From Xanthobacteraceae bacterium (GTDB lineage Bacteria > Pseudomonadota > Alphaproteobacteria > Rhizobiales > Xanthobacteraceae), in NCBI GenBank assembly GCA_019745775.1, contig JAIESR010000028.1:107438-171437 (forward strand): a stretch of 64,000 bases of DNA, given 5' to 3'. The position numbers were made by a program, and so were the translations under genes. Below are positions 26,262 to 37,603 of the stretch, one piece after another; within the stretch, counting starts at the first letter, position 1, and every line of letters starts with the position of its first letter. The notes under the pieces were generated by a model. The model was not told where the DNA came from and ran no database searches. It worked only from the letters and a program-made list of their open reading frames with translations.

Positions 26262-26975
26262 ATGTCGCACGATCCCAAGCACGGCCACGGGCATAGTCAT
26301 TCGCACGACCATTCCCATGACCATGGCCACAGCCATGATCACCACGGTCATGATCGTCACCACGATCACGATCATCACCACCACCATCATCACGACGATC
26401 ACGGCCACGATTGGCATTCCGACCGCTACGTCGCGGACTGGATCGCCCGCGATGCGCGCCGCATGGCCGAGCGCATGCCGATCCTGGAAGCGCTCATTGC
26501 CGCGGTGCCGTTCCCGGCCGATGCCCAGATCGATGTTCTTGACGTCGGCAGTGGATCCGGCGTGGTGAGCGAAGCGGTGCTCGATGCGTTCCCGTCGGCG
26601 CGGCTGACGCTGCAGGATTTCTCCGAGCAGATGCTGGCGCGGGCGCGCGAGAAGTTCTCGACTCACGACCGGGTGATCAAATATGTGCAGTGCAATCTGC
26701 AAGACCCGACCTGGCCGCAGAAGGTCGGCGGGCCGTTCGATCTCGTGGTCTCCGGCATCGCGATCCACAATCTCAAGAACCTCGCCGCCATGGCCAACTG
26801 CTACGATGCCGTGCATGGGCTCCTGAAGCCCGGCGGCTGCTTCCTCGACTATGACCATTTCGACAAGTTCGGCGGCGTGCCGCTGCACCAGCATTCGATG
26901 AAGGTCGCCGGCTTCAAGGCCGCCGATCCGGTCTGGCACAAGCATCCGACCGCCGTGATCAAGGCCGTCGCGTGA
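26262..26975 (+). CDS. Class I SAM methyltransferase with histidine-rich N-terminus
   Basis: A 237-residue protein. Residues 1-52 contain 27 histidines alternating with Asp, Ser and Gly, including a run of seven. A class I methyltransferase domain follows with motif I VLDVGSGSG near residue 89, DLVVSGIAIHNL, and LLKPGGCFLDYDHF. The His-rich tail resembles metal-storage segments of nickel and zinc chaperones, so metal binding is inferred. It lies 14 bases after ribD and 7 bases before the hydrolase gene, and all run together into ribE. Substrate unknown. Confidence 0.88.
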   Translation: MSHDPKHGHGHSHSHDHSHDHGHSHDHHGHDRHHDHDHHHHHHHDDHGHDWHSDRYVADWIARDARRMAERMPILEALIAAVPFPADAQIDVLDVGSGSGVVSEAVLDAFPSARLTLQDFSEQMLARAREKFSTHDRVIKYVQCNLQDPTWPQKVGGPFDLVVSGIAIHNLKNLAAMANCYDAVHGLLKPGGCFLDYDHFDKFGGVPLHQHSMKVAGFKAADPVWHKHPTAVIKAVA

Positions 26976-26982
26976 GGCCTTG

Positions 26983-27771
26983 ATGCCGTTCAGCCGCAGC
27001 AACGGGGTCGATATCTGGTACGAGGTGAAGGGCGACGGCCCGGCGATGGTGCTCGTCCACGCGAACCCGTTCGACCACGATCTGTGGATGTATCAGAGCG
27101 CGCATTTCTCGACGTGGTTCAAGGTGGTCGGGATCGACATCCGCGGCTACGGGCGCTCCGGCAAGGTCACGACGCCATATTCGCTCAAGGACATGACCGA
27201 CGACGTGGTCGGCGTCATGGGCGATCTCAGCATCTCTCGCGCGGCTCTGGGCGGTTGCAGCGTCGGCTCCTCGATCGCGCTGCTGCTTGCGCTCGACCAT
27301 CCGGAGCTGTTCGAGGCCGTATTCCTGGTCGGCGGCAACAGCGGGTCGAGCGCGCGCTACCAGACGCGGATCGACAATTATCGCAAGGATCTCCGCGACT
27401 ACCACATCAAGCATCTGCGCCAGCTGGTGGCGCCGGCCTTCGCCGACAGCGCGCTTGGAAAATATCTCCTCAACATGTGGGTGGAGCGCGAGCCGCGGCT
27501 CAAGGGCGAAGCGATCGCGCAGGTGTTCATGGCCGGCAACCACACCGCCACCACCGACCGCCTCGGGACCATGAAGGTGCCGACGCTCGTCATCAACGGC
27601 GAGTTCGACCATTCGCTGCCAGCCGGTAAGGCCACGGCGAGCCTGACGCCCGGCGCGGTGCACAAGGTGCTGCCCGGAACCGGCCATGCCTGCTGCCTCG
27701 AAGACCCGGCCGGCTTCGATGCCCTGGTGATCGACTTCCTGCAATCGCATAAACTCATGCCGAGGCTTTGA
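26983..27771 (+). CDS. Alpha/beta-hydrolase fold protein
   Basis: A 262-residue cytoplasmic hydrolase. The oxyanion motif VLVHANPFDHDLW is near residue 24, the nucleophile elbow GCSVGSS near 88, the acid in VINGEFDHSLPAG, and the catalytic histidine in LPGTGHACCLEDP. Its TGA overlaps the ATG of ribE by one base (TGATG), so translation of ribE is probably coupled to it. Such hydrolases are not part of the known riboflavin pathway. Confidence 0.9.
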   Translation: MPFSRSNGVDIWYEVKGDGPAMVLVHANPFDHDLWMYQSAHFSTWFKVVGIDIRGYGRSGKVTTPYSLKDMTDDVVGVMGDLSISRAALGGCSVGSSIALLLALDHPELFEAVFLVGGNSGSSARYQTRIDNYRKDLRDYHIKHLRQLVAPAFADSALGKYLLNMWVEREPRLKGEAIAQVFMAGNHTATTDRLGTMKVPTLVINGEFDHSLPAGKATASLTPGAVHKVLPGTGHACCLEDPAGFDALVIDFLQSHKLMPRL

Positions 27772-28376
27772 TGTTCACCGGCATCGTAACCGACATCGGC
27801 GACGTGGTTTCAGTCCGCCAGCGTGCGGAAGGGCTACATCGCATCAAGATCGCCTGCGGCTACGAGCGTGCCTCGATCGTCGAGGGCGCCTCGATCGCCT
27901 GCTCGGGCGCCTGCCTTACCGTCGTCGGTATCGGGGAAGAGGACGGTCGCACCTGGTTCGCGGTCGATGCCGCCGCGGAGACGTTGCGGCTCACGACCGT
28001 CGGGCGCTGGCAGCACGGCACCAGGATCAACCTGGAGCGCGCGCTGAAGGTCGGCGACGAGCTCGGCGGTCACATCGTCGCCGGACACGTTGATGGCCTC
28101 GCCACGCTGTTGAAGCGCGAGGATCTGACCGAGATGGCGCGCATGACCTTGCGGGCGCCAAAGCCGCTGGCGCGTTTCATCGCGCCAAAAGGCTCAGTCA
28201 CACTCGATGGCGTATCGCTCACCGTAAACGGGGTCGAAGGCGATACCTTCACCGTGCTGATCATCCCGCACACGCTCAAGGTCACGACGCTCGGCGCACT
28301 CGCGGCCGGCCACGAGATCAACCTCGAGGTCGATCTCATGGCCCGCTACGCGGCGCGGCTGACCGAAGCGCGTTAG
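27771..28376 (+). CDS. ribE: Riboflavin synthase alpha subunit
   Basis: RibE dismutates two 6,7-dimethyl-8-ribityllumazine molecules to riboflavin. The 201-residue protein begins MFTGIVTDIGDV and shows two lumazine-binding repeats: repeat 1 (SIACSGACLTVVGI, HIVAGHVDGLA) and repeat 2 (SVTLDGVSLTVNGV, NLEVDLMARY). It starts inside the stop codon of the hydrolase. Its own stop overlaps the stop of the convergent gene at 28373. Confidence 0.97.
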   Translation: MFTGIVTDIGDVVSVRQRAEGLHRIKIACGYERASIVEGASIACSGACLTVVGIGEEDGRTWFAVDAAAETLRLTTVGRWQHGTRINLERALKVGDELGGHIVAGHVDGLATLLKREDLTEMARMTLRAPKPLARFIAPKGSVTLDGVSLTVNGVEGDTFTVLIIPHTLKVTTLGALAAGHEINLEVDLMARYAARLTEAR

Positions 28377-30313
28377 TTCGTCGCCTGCAGGTAACCCCCA
28401 ACGTCGTCCTCCAGCAGCAGCCGGTCCTGCACCAGTTGCCGCGCGGCCCGCTCGATGATGGCGGCGCGTGCCGCAGCCGTCGGATAGCGCTCCTCCAGCG
28501 ACAGCCGCGGATCGTTCGCTTTCTCACGCTCTTCACGGGTGTTCGCGAATGGAAGCATCGAGCCGAGATTGCCGCACAACCCGCCTTCGCCGAAGCCCGC
28601 CTTGCGTACGTTCCATCCGAGATGGGTCGCAATCGGCGCCACCAGCGTCGGCAGCCGGATGCCGGCGACGGCGTTGCCGTCGGCATCGACCTTCGGCACG
28701 AACAGCGGATAGGCGGTCTTCTTCACCGGCGGCATGGCGCCGTGATCGACCACGGTCGGTTGATGCACGACGCCGCCATACTTGAAGCCGGGCACGTCGG
28801 GGAAGCTCTTGGTGTTCTCGGCAATTGTCACCAGCGTGCCGTCGGCGCGGCTCGGATAGCGGCTCGCCGGCGGCGGCGTGCCGTCGGCGGTCCAGCTTTC
28901 GAGTGCAACCAGCAGCGCCCGCAACACCGGCCCGGCATAGAGCGGGTTGGTCGGATAGGTGCAGACCGGGTTCATGCCCGTCTTCGCGTTCGCCGTCGAA
29001 GCATGTTGCAGGCTCGCCAGGTAATAAAGCCGCACATTGTCGGGCATGGCGAGCGGCTCGCCCTTGGTGTCGGTCGTCACCAGCGATCCGAACGACTGGT
29101 AGAATTCGAGATCGGTGTCGGTCTGCATGATCTTTGGGCAAGTCTTGCTCGCAAGGCAGCGGGCCAGCCAGCCGTCGGTGCGGCCGGTCACCGCGTCGGT
29201 CGTCACCGGATAGGTGAATGGGAATGCGGTGCCGGGATAAAGTGTCTCGCCGTGCTCCTGCATGTTGCGGCCGGGCTGCGCGAAACGATAGTTCGTGAAC
29301 ATCTTCTTGCCGGCGGCGACGTGCGGCAGCAGCCCGTCGAACACCACGCGGCCGGCTTCGTCCTCGTTGAAGCCGAGATAGAGGAAATCATGCAGGAAGC
29401 GTCCGCTTTGCGAGACGCCCATGGACAGAGCATGGTCGATGCGGCCGGCGACCGGATTGGGTGTGTCGCTCGTGTCGGCACGCTCGCGTCGCAGGAACGA
29501 AACGATGTCCCGCGTCGCTGCGAACCCCATGCCCATGACCTTGGGGTCCTTGGCGGTGTAGATGAATTCGTAGATCGCGCCGGCATCGAAGCCTGCGGGT
29601 CGCTTGATCGAGATCTTGTCGGGGCCGTCGAAGGTGAAGCTGAGGTCGGCGGGAGTGACGCGCGGATCGGTCTCGCGCTGGCGCACGGTCAGTCGTGCTT
29701 TCGACGGGTCGAGATCGGCTGCTGGATAGGTGAGGGTCGCGACCGCCGGATTGCGCGTGTGGTCGAAGATATACTCTTCACGCGAAATACCGGTGATGTC
29801 CGGCACCACCGGCACTGAGATCGTCTTCCAGGCTGGACGGGGCTGGAGGTCGCCCTGCCAACCGCTGATCACCACGGCGTAGCCGCGGTTCATCAGGAAG
29901 CCGTTGCCGGCCGCGGCCGCCTTGGAGAAATCGTTGCCCGCGGGAGCGTCGTTCAAATAGGTGATCGCCCGCTGGTTACCGCGGTTGACCACGTCATAGA
30001 GTAGCCGGCGGTTGCCGTTTGCCGCATTGGTCGGCGTCAGGATCTCGACCTCGGCGGTCGCGTCGACCAGGCCCTGCGCATTGCGCGGCGCGCGGTCGAG
30101 ATCGACGATGATGGCATTGCGCGGGTCGGTCGGTGCCAGCGCGATGGTGGCGCGGGCAATGATCCGGTCGTAGGTGCCGACCGTCCCGAACGAGCGGCCC
30201 TCGAAAGCGCGCTCGATCCGGACGATCTCGAATTTGACGACCTTGGCGCTCGCGTCAGCGCCCCATCCGCAAATCCCGGCGACAAGCGATAGTCCGGCCA
30301 GCCAGAACCGCAT
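28373..30313 (-). CDS. Secreted alpha/beta-hydrolase domain protein (Abhydrolase_10 type)
   Basis: A large 646-residue exported protein with signal peptide 1-23 ([23 protein letters not shown]). It has a beta-rich N-terminal part ([19 protein letters not shown]) and a GVSQSGR nucleophile elbow near residue 300, matching large secreted alpha/beta-hydrolase-domain proteins of unknown substrate. It lies on the opposite strand between ribE and ribH, splitting the rib operon. It shares 4 bases with ribE in a tail-to-tail overlap. Confidence 0.85.
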   Translation of the reverse strand: MRFWLAGLSLVAGICGWGADASAKVVKFEIVRIERAFEGRSFGTVGTYDRIIARATIALAPTDPRNAIIVDLDRAPRNAQGLVDATAEVEILTPTNAANGNRRLLYDVVNRGNQRAITYLNDAPAGNDFSKAAAAGNGFLMNRGYAVVISGWQGDLQPRPAWKTISVPVVPDITGISREEYIFDHTRNPAVATLTYPAADLDPSKARLTVRQRETDPRVTPADLSFTFDGPDKISIKRPAGFDAGAIYEFIYTAKDPKVMGMGFAATRDIVSFLRRERADTSDTPNPVAGRIDHALSMGVSQSGRFLHDFLYLGFNEDEAGRVVFDGLLPHVAAGKKMFTNYRFAQPGRNMQEHGETLYPGTAFPFTYPVTTDAVTGRTDGWLARCLASKTCPKIMQTDTDLEFYQSFGSLVTTDTKGEPLAMPDNVRLYYLASLQHASTANAKTGMNPVCTYPTNPLYAGPVLRALLVALESWTADGTPPPASRYPSRADGTLVTIAENTKSFPDVPGFKYGGVVHQPTVVDHGAMPPVKKTAYPLFVPKVDADGNAVAGIRLPTLVAPIATHLGWNVRKAGFGEGGLCGNLGSMLPFANTREEREKANDPRLSLEERYPTAAARAAIIERAARQLVQDRLLLEDDVGGYLQATN

Positions 30314-30465
30314 CGCATCCCTCCCTTGAATTCTTGTCCGGCCTCGTTGCGGGCCGGTTCAGCAAGTCTAGGCAAAAATCGGCGCGCCTGCCACTGCCGG
30401 CCACCGGCCGCCCTTGCGGCTGCCGCCATCCGCTTGTACTGACTTCGCAACCTTGGAGACCACGA

Positions 30466-30951
30466 ATGGCCGAGCCGCGCCGGACCACCGGCACCGATGC
30501 GGATAACATCGCGGGCGCGCGCCTGCTTATCGTCGAGGCGCGCTTCTACGACGATATCGCGGACGCCCTGCTGGCTGGTGCCGCCCGCGCCATCGACGCA
30601 GCCGGCTGCACGTATGAGCGTGTCAGCGTGCCGGGCTCGCTCGAAGTGCCGCCCGCGATCGCGATCGCGCTCGACGCCGCCGAGCGCGCCGGCAGGCCTT
30701 ACGATGGTGCGGTCGGGCTCGGCTGCGTCATCCGTGGCGAGACGCTGCATTTCGAGATCGTGTCGTTTGAATCGGCGCGTGCGCTTATGGACCTGTCGGT
30801 CGCGCGCCGGCTTCCGATCGGCAATGGCATCATCACCGTGGACACGGATATGCAGGCGCGCGAACGCGCGCAACTCGACAAGGGCGACAAGGGCGGCGAC
30901 GCCGCGCGCGCCGCGCTCGCGCTGATCCGCCTCAAGCGCAAGGTCTCCTAG
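30466..30951 (+). CDS. ribH: 6,7-dimethyl-8-ribityllumazine synthase
   Basis: RibH forms lumazine, the substrate of RibE. The 161-residue protein has the family segments [28 protein letters not shown], and the catalytic region [14 protein letters not shown] with its histidine. GGAGA sits 8 bases before ATG 30466; the frame upstream is not used. Because of the antisense gene before it, ribH must have its own promoter in the 152 bases upstream. nusB starts 4 bases after it. Confidence 0.97.
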   Translation: MAEPRRTTGTDADNIAGARLLIVEARFYDDIADALLAGAARAIDAAGCTYERVSVPGSLEVPPAIAIALDAAERAGRPYDGAVGLGCVIRGETLHFEIVSFESARALMDLSVARRLPIGNGIITVDTDMQARERAQLDKGDKGGDAARAALALIRLKRKVS

Positions 30952-30955
30952 CGGC

Positions 30956-31441
30956 ATGGCCCACCCGTCACCCGAGGAGCGCAAAGCCAACCGTCGCGGA
31001 GCGGCCCGGCTCGCGGCGGTGCAGGCGCTCTACCAGATGGACATCGCCTCGACCGGCCTGAACGAGATCCTCGCCGAGTTCGAGAGCCACTGGATCGGCC
31101 GTGAGGTCGAGGGCGACCAGTATCTGCCGGCGGAGGCCGCATTCTTCCGCGACGTGGTCGGCGGTGTGGTGCGCGAACAGCGCAAGCTCGATCCGCTGGT
31201 CGACGACGCGCTGGCAAGGACCTGGCCGCTGAAGCGCATCGAGGCGATCCTGCGGGCGGTGCTGCGCGCCGGCGCCTACGAACTCGACCACCGGCGCGAC
31301 GTGCCGGCGCGCGTCGTGGTCTCCGAATATGTCGACGTCGCCCATGCTTTTGTCGAGCGTGAGGAGACCGGCATGGTCAACGCGGTCCTCGACCAGATCG
31401 CGCGCAAGCTCCGCGGCGCCGAATTCGAGCGGGCAGGGTAG
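30956..31441 (+). CDS. nusB: Transcription antitermination factor NusB
   Basis: NusB binds boxA RNA with NusE in rRNA antitermination. The 161-residue protein shows the family's RRGAARLAAVQALYQMD start, the DPLVDDALARTWPLKRIEAILR helix, and VVVSEYVDVAHAF...GMVNAVLDQIA at the end. It is located between ribH and thiL with very short spacings, as in most alphaproteobacteria. Confidence 0.97.
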   Translation: MAHPSPEERKANRRGAARLAAVQALYQMDIASTGLNEILAEFESHWIGREVEGDQYLPAEAAFFRDVVGGVVREQRKLDPLVDDALARTWPLKRIEAILRAVLRAGAYELDHRRDVPARVVVSEYVDVAHAFVEREETGMVNAVLDQIARKLRGAEFERAG

Positions 31442-31445
31442 TGCG

Positions 31446-32450
31446 ATGGCTCCCGACGGACCGAAATCGGCCGAAGATCGCCTGATCGCGGCCTATTTCC
31501 GTCCGCTCGCCACCCATCCGGGCGCGCTCAAGCTGACCGACGATACCGCACTCCTCACGCCCCCTGCGGGACACGACCTCGTTCTCACCGCCGACGCGGT
31601 GATCGGCGGCGTTCACTTCTTCCCCGCGGACGAGGCCGACATGGTGGCCAAAAAGGCCCTGCGGGTGAACCTCTCCGATCTCGCCGCCAAGGGCGCGAAG
31701 CCGCTCGGCTTCCTGCTCACATTGGCGCTGCCAAAAGCCGTGCCTGAAACCTGGGTCGAGCTGTTCGCCCGCGGGCTCGGCACCGATGCCGAACAATATG
31801 AGTGCCCCCTGCTCGGCGGCGATTCCGTGCGCACGACCGGCCCGATTGCGATCTCGATCACGGCATTGGGTTCGGTGCCGGCGAATACGATGGTCCGCCG
31901 CAGCGGCGCTCAGGCCGGCGACGCGGTGATGGTGACCGGCACGATCGGCGACGCCGCGCTCGGGCTCGAACTGCGTGACGCCGTGACCGCCGCCAAGCGC
32001 TGGAAGCTCGACAACAAGTTCAGCTACCAGCTGATGCGCCGCTATCTGCTGCCGCAGCCGCGCAACGCACTGGCGGAGGCGATCCGGCTCAATGCCAGCG
32101 CGGCGATGGACGTGTCCGACGGCCTTGTCGGCGACCTCGGCAAGCTCTGCGACGTGTCCGGGGTCTCTGCCGACATCGATGTTGCGCGCGTGCCGCTGTC
32201 GGAAGCGGCCACGAGTGTCGTCGCATCCGAGGCGGCGGCGATCGAGAAGGTGCTGACCGGCGGAGACGACTACGAGATCGTGTGCACGGTGCCGCAGGAG
32301 CGGCTCGCGGATTTCCGCGCCGCCGCCGATGCCGCGCGCGTGCCGGTCGCGGACATCGGCCGCGTGACGGCGGCGAGAGCGCCACCGCGATTCCTCGGCC
32401 GCGACGGGAAGCCGATGAAATTCAAGCAGACGTCCTTCAGTCACTTCTGA
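31446..32450 (+). CDS. thiL: Thiamine-monophosphate kinase
   Basis: ThiL phosphorylates thiamine phosphate to the active cofactor. The 334-residue protein has the aspartate-rich ATP/Mg motifs LTDDTALLTPP (about residue 29), TADAVIGGVHF, LSDLAAKGAKP, LGGDSVRT, AMDVSDGLVGDL and GGDDYEIV. The ATG at 31446 is 4 bases after the nusB stop. The next gene starts 19 bases downstream and may be co-transcribed. Confidence 0.96.
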   Translation: MAPDGPKSAEDRLIAAYFRPLATHPGALKLTDDTALLTPPAGHDLVLTADAVIGGVHFFPADEADMVAKKALRVNLSDLAAKGAKPLGFLLTLALPKAVPETWVELFARGLGTDAEQYECPLLGGDSVRTTGPIAISITALGSVPANTMVRRSGAQAGDAVMVTGTIGDAALGLELRDAVTAAKRWKLDNKFSYQLMRRYLLPQPRNALAEAIRLNASAAMDVSDGLVGDLGKLCDVSGVSADIDVARVPLSEAATSVVASEAAAIEKVLTGGDDYEIVCTVPQERLADFRAAADAARVPVADIGRVTAARAPPRFLGRDGKPMKFKQTSFSHF

Positions 32451-32469
32451 GGTCGTCGGGAGGAGTTCG

Positions 32470-33720
32470 ATGGACGACACGACGGCGGCAACAGCAGCGA
32501 CGGTCCCGGCCACACAACAGGCACAGTATCGCGGCGGCGACAAGCTGCGCACGCTCTATCCCACCATCGCCTATCTGCGTGAGCGCGCCCGTCGGCACAT
32601 TCCGCATTTCGCCTTCGAATACTCCGACGGCGGCGCCGGCACCGACGGCGGTATCCGGCGCAACTGGGCCGGGCTCGATGCGGTCGAACTCGTACCGCGC
32701 TACGGCGTGATGCCATCCTTGCCGCCGGTCAACGTCGAATTGTTCGGCCGCAAATATGCGGCGCCGCTCGGCATTCCCCCGATGGGCGGGCCGGCGATCG
32801 TCTGGCCGGGTGCCGATAGCTACATGGCGGAGGCCGCGCAGCGCGCCCGCGTGCCTTACACCCTCGGTACCGTCGGCGGCATCACCATCGAGAAGGCGGC
32901 CGAGCTAGCGCCCGACGTCCTCTGGTTCCAGCTCTATCGCATGGCGCGCAACGATCACTGGCTCGGCTTCGAGCTGATGCGCCGCTGCGCGGCCGCCGGC
33001 GTGCATGTGATGGTGATGACGGTCGACGTCCCGGTGCGCACGGTGCGCCCGCGCGAGGTCGTCGTCGGCATGGGTGGCAGCAAGTTTTCGGCCGGACCGC
33101 GCATGATCTACGAGATGCTGCGCTCGCCCGGCTGGCTGATGTCGCTCTGGCAGAACGGTCAGCCGCGCTTCGCCAATATCCGCAACTATGCCGGCGAGCA
33201 TGCGAGCGTGAACGAGGTGATAAGTTTCGCGCGCTCCGAGATCGGCGGCGCCTTCACCTGGGAGGAGATCGCGCGCTACCGCGACAAGTGGAAGGGGCCG
33301 CTGGCGCTCAAGGGCATCATGCATCCGGCCGACGCCGAGCGCGCCATTGCGCTGGGCATCGACGGCATCTGGGTCTCGAACCACGGCGGGCGCCAGATCG
33401 AAGCGCTGCCGGCGCCGATCGACGTGCTGCCGGCGATCGCGTCGCAAGTCGGCTCGCGCGCCACCGTGCTTTTCGATTCAGGTGTGCGCAGCGGTCTCGA
33501 CGTGGTGCGTGCGCTGGCGCTCGGGGCGCATGCGGCGTTCGCCGGCAAGGCGTTCCTCTGGGGTCTCGGGGCGCTCGGCGGCGGTGGCCCCAAGCACGTG
33601 ATCGACCTGCTGATCGACGAAACCCGCGCTTCGCTCGGCCAGATCGGCGCCAAGACACCGGCCGACGCGCGATCCGTCGTGATCCGGCATCCCGGCGTAT
33701 TGGCATTTCCGCCCGTCTAA
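32470..33720 (+). CDS. FMN-dependent alpha-hydroxy acid oxidase/dehydrogenase
   Basis: A 416-residue enzyme of the lactate dehydrogenase LldD/glycolate oxidase family. It has an N-terminal TLYPTIAYLRERARRHIP helix, PLGIPPMGGPAI, WFQLYRM, the FMN lysine in LALKGIMHP, the catalytic histidine in SNHGGRQIE, and the phosphate site FDSGVRSGLDVVRALALGAH split over the C-terminal half. It oxidises an L-2-hydroxy acid to a keto acid. The long spacer between helices 5 and 6 may allow membrane association. An MFS permease follows 113 bases later. Confidence 0.93.
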   Translation: MDDTTAATAATVPATQQAQYRGGDKLRTLYPTIAYLRERARRHIPHFAFEYSDGGAGTDGGIRRNWAGLDAVELVPRYGVMPSLPPVNVELFGRKYAAPLGIPPMGGPAIVWPGADSYMAEAAQRARVPYTLGTVGGITIEKAAELAPDVLWFQLYRMARNDHWLGFELMRRCAAAGVHVMVMTVDVPVRTVRPREVVVGMGGSKFSAGPRMIYEMLRSPGWLMSLWQNGQPRFANIRNYAGEHASVNEVISFARSEIGGAFTWEEIARYRDKWKGPLALKGIMHPADAERAIALGIDGIWVSNHGGRQIEALPAPIDVLPAIASQVGSRATVLFDSGVRSGLDVVRALALGAHAAFAGKAFLWGLGALGGGGPKHVIDLLIDETRASLGQIGAKTPADARSVVIRHPGVLAFPPV

Positions 33721-33833
33721 CGGCTCCCGTCCAGGGTCCGGCATTGCTGCCCCGCGCATCGTGAGGTGGCAATTTCCCGGTTCAGCCGATAGACAGAACG
33801 CCGTTTCAGGTTTGTCCCTGCCGGGAGACGATT

Positions 33834-35063
33834 ATGTCGGCGACTGCCGAAACCGCCACGCTTGACGCCGCTGCCGGCGACCGGCTCGCCCGGCGCAATG
33901 CCATGATCCTGGCGGTCGCGCAGGCGCTGGCCGGCGGCAACAACGTCGTGATGATCGCCACCGGCGCGATCATCGGCGCGATGCTGGCGCCCGACCGCAG
34001 CCTCGCGACGCTTCCGGTCTCCGTCTATGTCGTTGGCATGTGGATGGGCGCCCTGCCGCGCGGCTGGATCGCCCGCCACTATGGCCGGCAGGCGTCGTTC
34101 TTCGTCGGCACCGGCTTCGGCGTGCTCGCCGGCCTGTTCAATTGCGCCGCAGTGGTGACGGCGTCTTTCACATTGCTCTGTATCGGTGCCCTGTGCACCG
34201 GCTTTTACGCGGCGGTGCATCAGTCCTACCGTTTCGCGGCCGCCGACACCGCGAGCGACAAATTCCGGCCGAAGGCGATTTCCTGGGTGATGGTCGGCGG
34301 CATCTTCGCGGGGCTGTTCGGCCCGCAGCTCGTTATCGCCACCAAGGACTTGTGGCAGCCGTATCTCTTTGCCGGTTCCTTCATCGCGCAGGCGGTGGTG
34401 GCGCTGATCTCGGCGGCAGTCTTGGCGCTGGTGAAAATTCCGATGCCGCCGGCGCACGTCACCGCCAATCCCGGCCGCCCGCTCTCCGAGATCGCGCGCC
34501 AGCCGCGCTTCATCGCGGCGGTGGCCTGCGGCGTCGGCAGCTACTCGATGATGAACATGGTGATGACTTCGGCGCCGCTCGCGATGGTCGACTGCAATCA
34601 CTCGGTCAGCGAGGCGGCGCTCGGCATCCAGTGGCATATTCTTGGCATGTTCGTGCCGTCGCTGTTCACCGGCTCGCTGATCCTGCGCTTCGGCGTCGAG
34701 CGCATTGTCGGGCTCGGGCTCGTGTTGATCATGGCGAGCGCGGTCATTTCGATTTCCGGTATCTCGCTCTGGCATTTCTGGATCGGCCTGACGCTGCTTG
34801 GCGTCGGCTGGAATTTCGCGTTCGTCGGCGCCACCACGATGGTGACCCAGTGCCACCGCCCCGAAGAACGCAACAAGGTGCAGTCGTTCAACGATTTCCT
34901 GGTGTTCGGCTCGATGGCGATCGGCTCGTTTTCGTCCGGCACCGTCCTCGTGATCTTCGGCTGGGCCGCGGTGAACAACATCGTGTTCCCGGTGATCCTG
35001 GCGGCCGCCGCGCTGCTGATCTGGCAGGCCACGCGGCCGCGCGAGAGAGCCGTTCAGCCGTAG
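33834..35063 (+). CDS. MFS transporter
   Basis: A 409-residue inner membrane protein with about twelve hydrophobic segments and a short cytoplasmic N-terminus. The MFS loop motif is recognisable as GWIARHYGRQASFF between helices 2 and 3, and a central basic loop (ANPGRPLSEIARQPRF) separates the two halves. It is close to the YNFM/MFS_1 type. Because it follows a hydroxy-acid oxidase, it may import that substrate, but this is inference. Confidence 0.9.
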   Translation: MSATAETATLDAAAGDRLARRNAMILAVAQALAGGNNVVMIATGAIIGAMLAPDRSLATLPVSVYVVGMWMGALPRGWIARHYGRQASFFVGTGFGVLAGLFNCAAVVTASFTLLCIGALCTGFYAAVHQSYRFAAADTASDKFRPKAISWVMVGGIFAGLFGPQLVIATKDLWQPYLFAGSFIAQAVVALISAAVLALVKIPMPPAHVTANPGRPLSEIARQPRFIAAVACGVGSYSMMNMVMTSAPLAMVDCNHSVSEAALGIQWHILGMFVPSLFTGSLILRFGVERIVGLGLVLIMASAVISISGISLWHFWIGLTLLGVGWNFAFVGATTMVTQCHRPEERNKVQSFNDFLVFGSMAIGSFSSGTVLVIFGWAAVNNIVFPVILAAAALLIWQATRPRERAVQP

Positions 35064-35316
35064 CGCGCCGCCACGCTGCCGGCGTGCCAAGCCGGCCGGC
35101 AAAGGCCGAAAACCCGGAAATTGAGGCTGTTCTCGCCGGCGGCCCCGATGCTCTGGATGCTCTGGACGAGCGGGACAATTGCGTCGCAAACATTGCGTAG
35201 TCCGGGCGTTTTTGGCAATGTCCGCGCGCTTTCGGCCCGTCAACGTAGCCGAACCGAAATTCCTCAGGCCGGGCAGGGGTTTGTCTGGCAGTCACGACCA
35301 ACCGGGATTCTCATCT

Positions 35317-37449
<2,133 letters not shown>

Positions 37450-37473
37450 GCGGTTCACGAATGACCCAATGCG

Positions 37474-37499
37474 AAGGCCCCGTAGTCTCGGGGCCTTTT
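37474..37499 (+). terminator. Intrinsic terminator after hppA
   Basis: A 9-bp perfect stem (37474-37482 with 37489-37497) with a 6-base loop, the 3' arm running into TTTT. It lies 25 bases after the hppA stop, the expected place for a Rho-independent terminator. Confidence 0.88.
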
Positions 37500-37603
37500 G
37501 CCTCTTGGCGAACGCCGGGTGTGGCCAGCGGTCGCAGCGCCGCTTGCCGAAGCCCGCGAAGCGTCGGACTATGATCGTCGCTGCCGGTCCAGCGGAGACG
37601 ACG

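Noticed and set aside
33717..35243. A 508-residue minus-strand open frame
   Set aside because: Antisense shadow of the MFS transporter gene, very rich in Arg, His and Asp.
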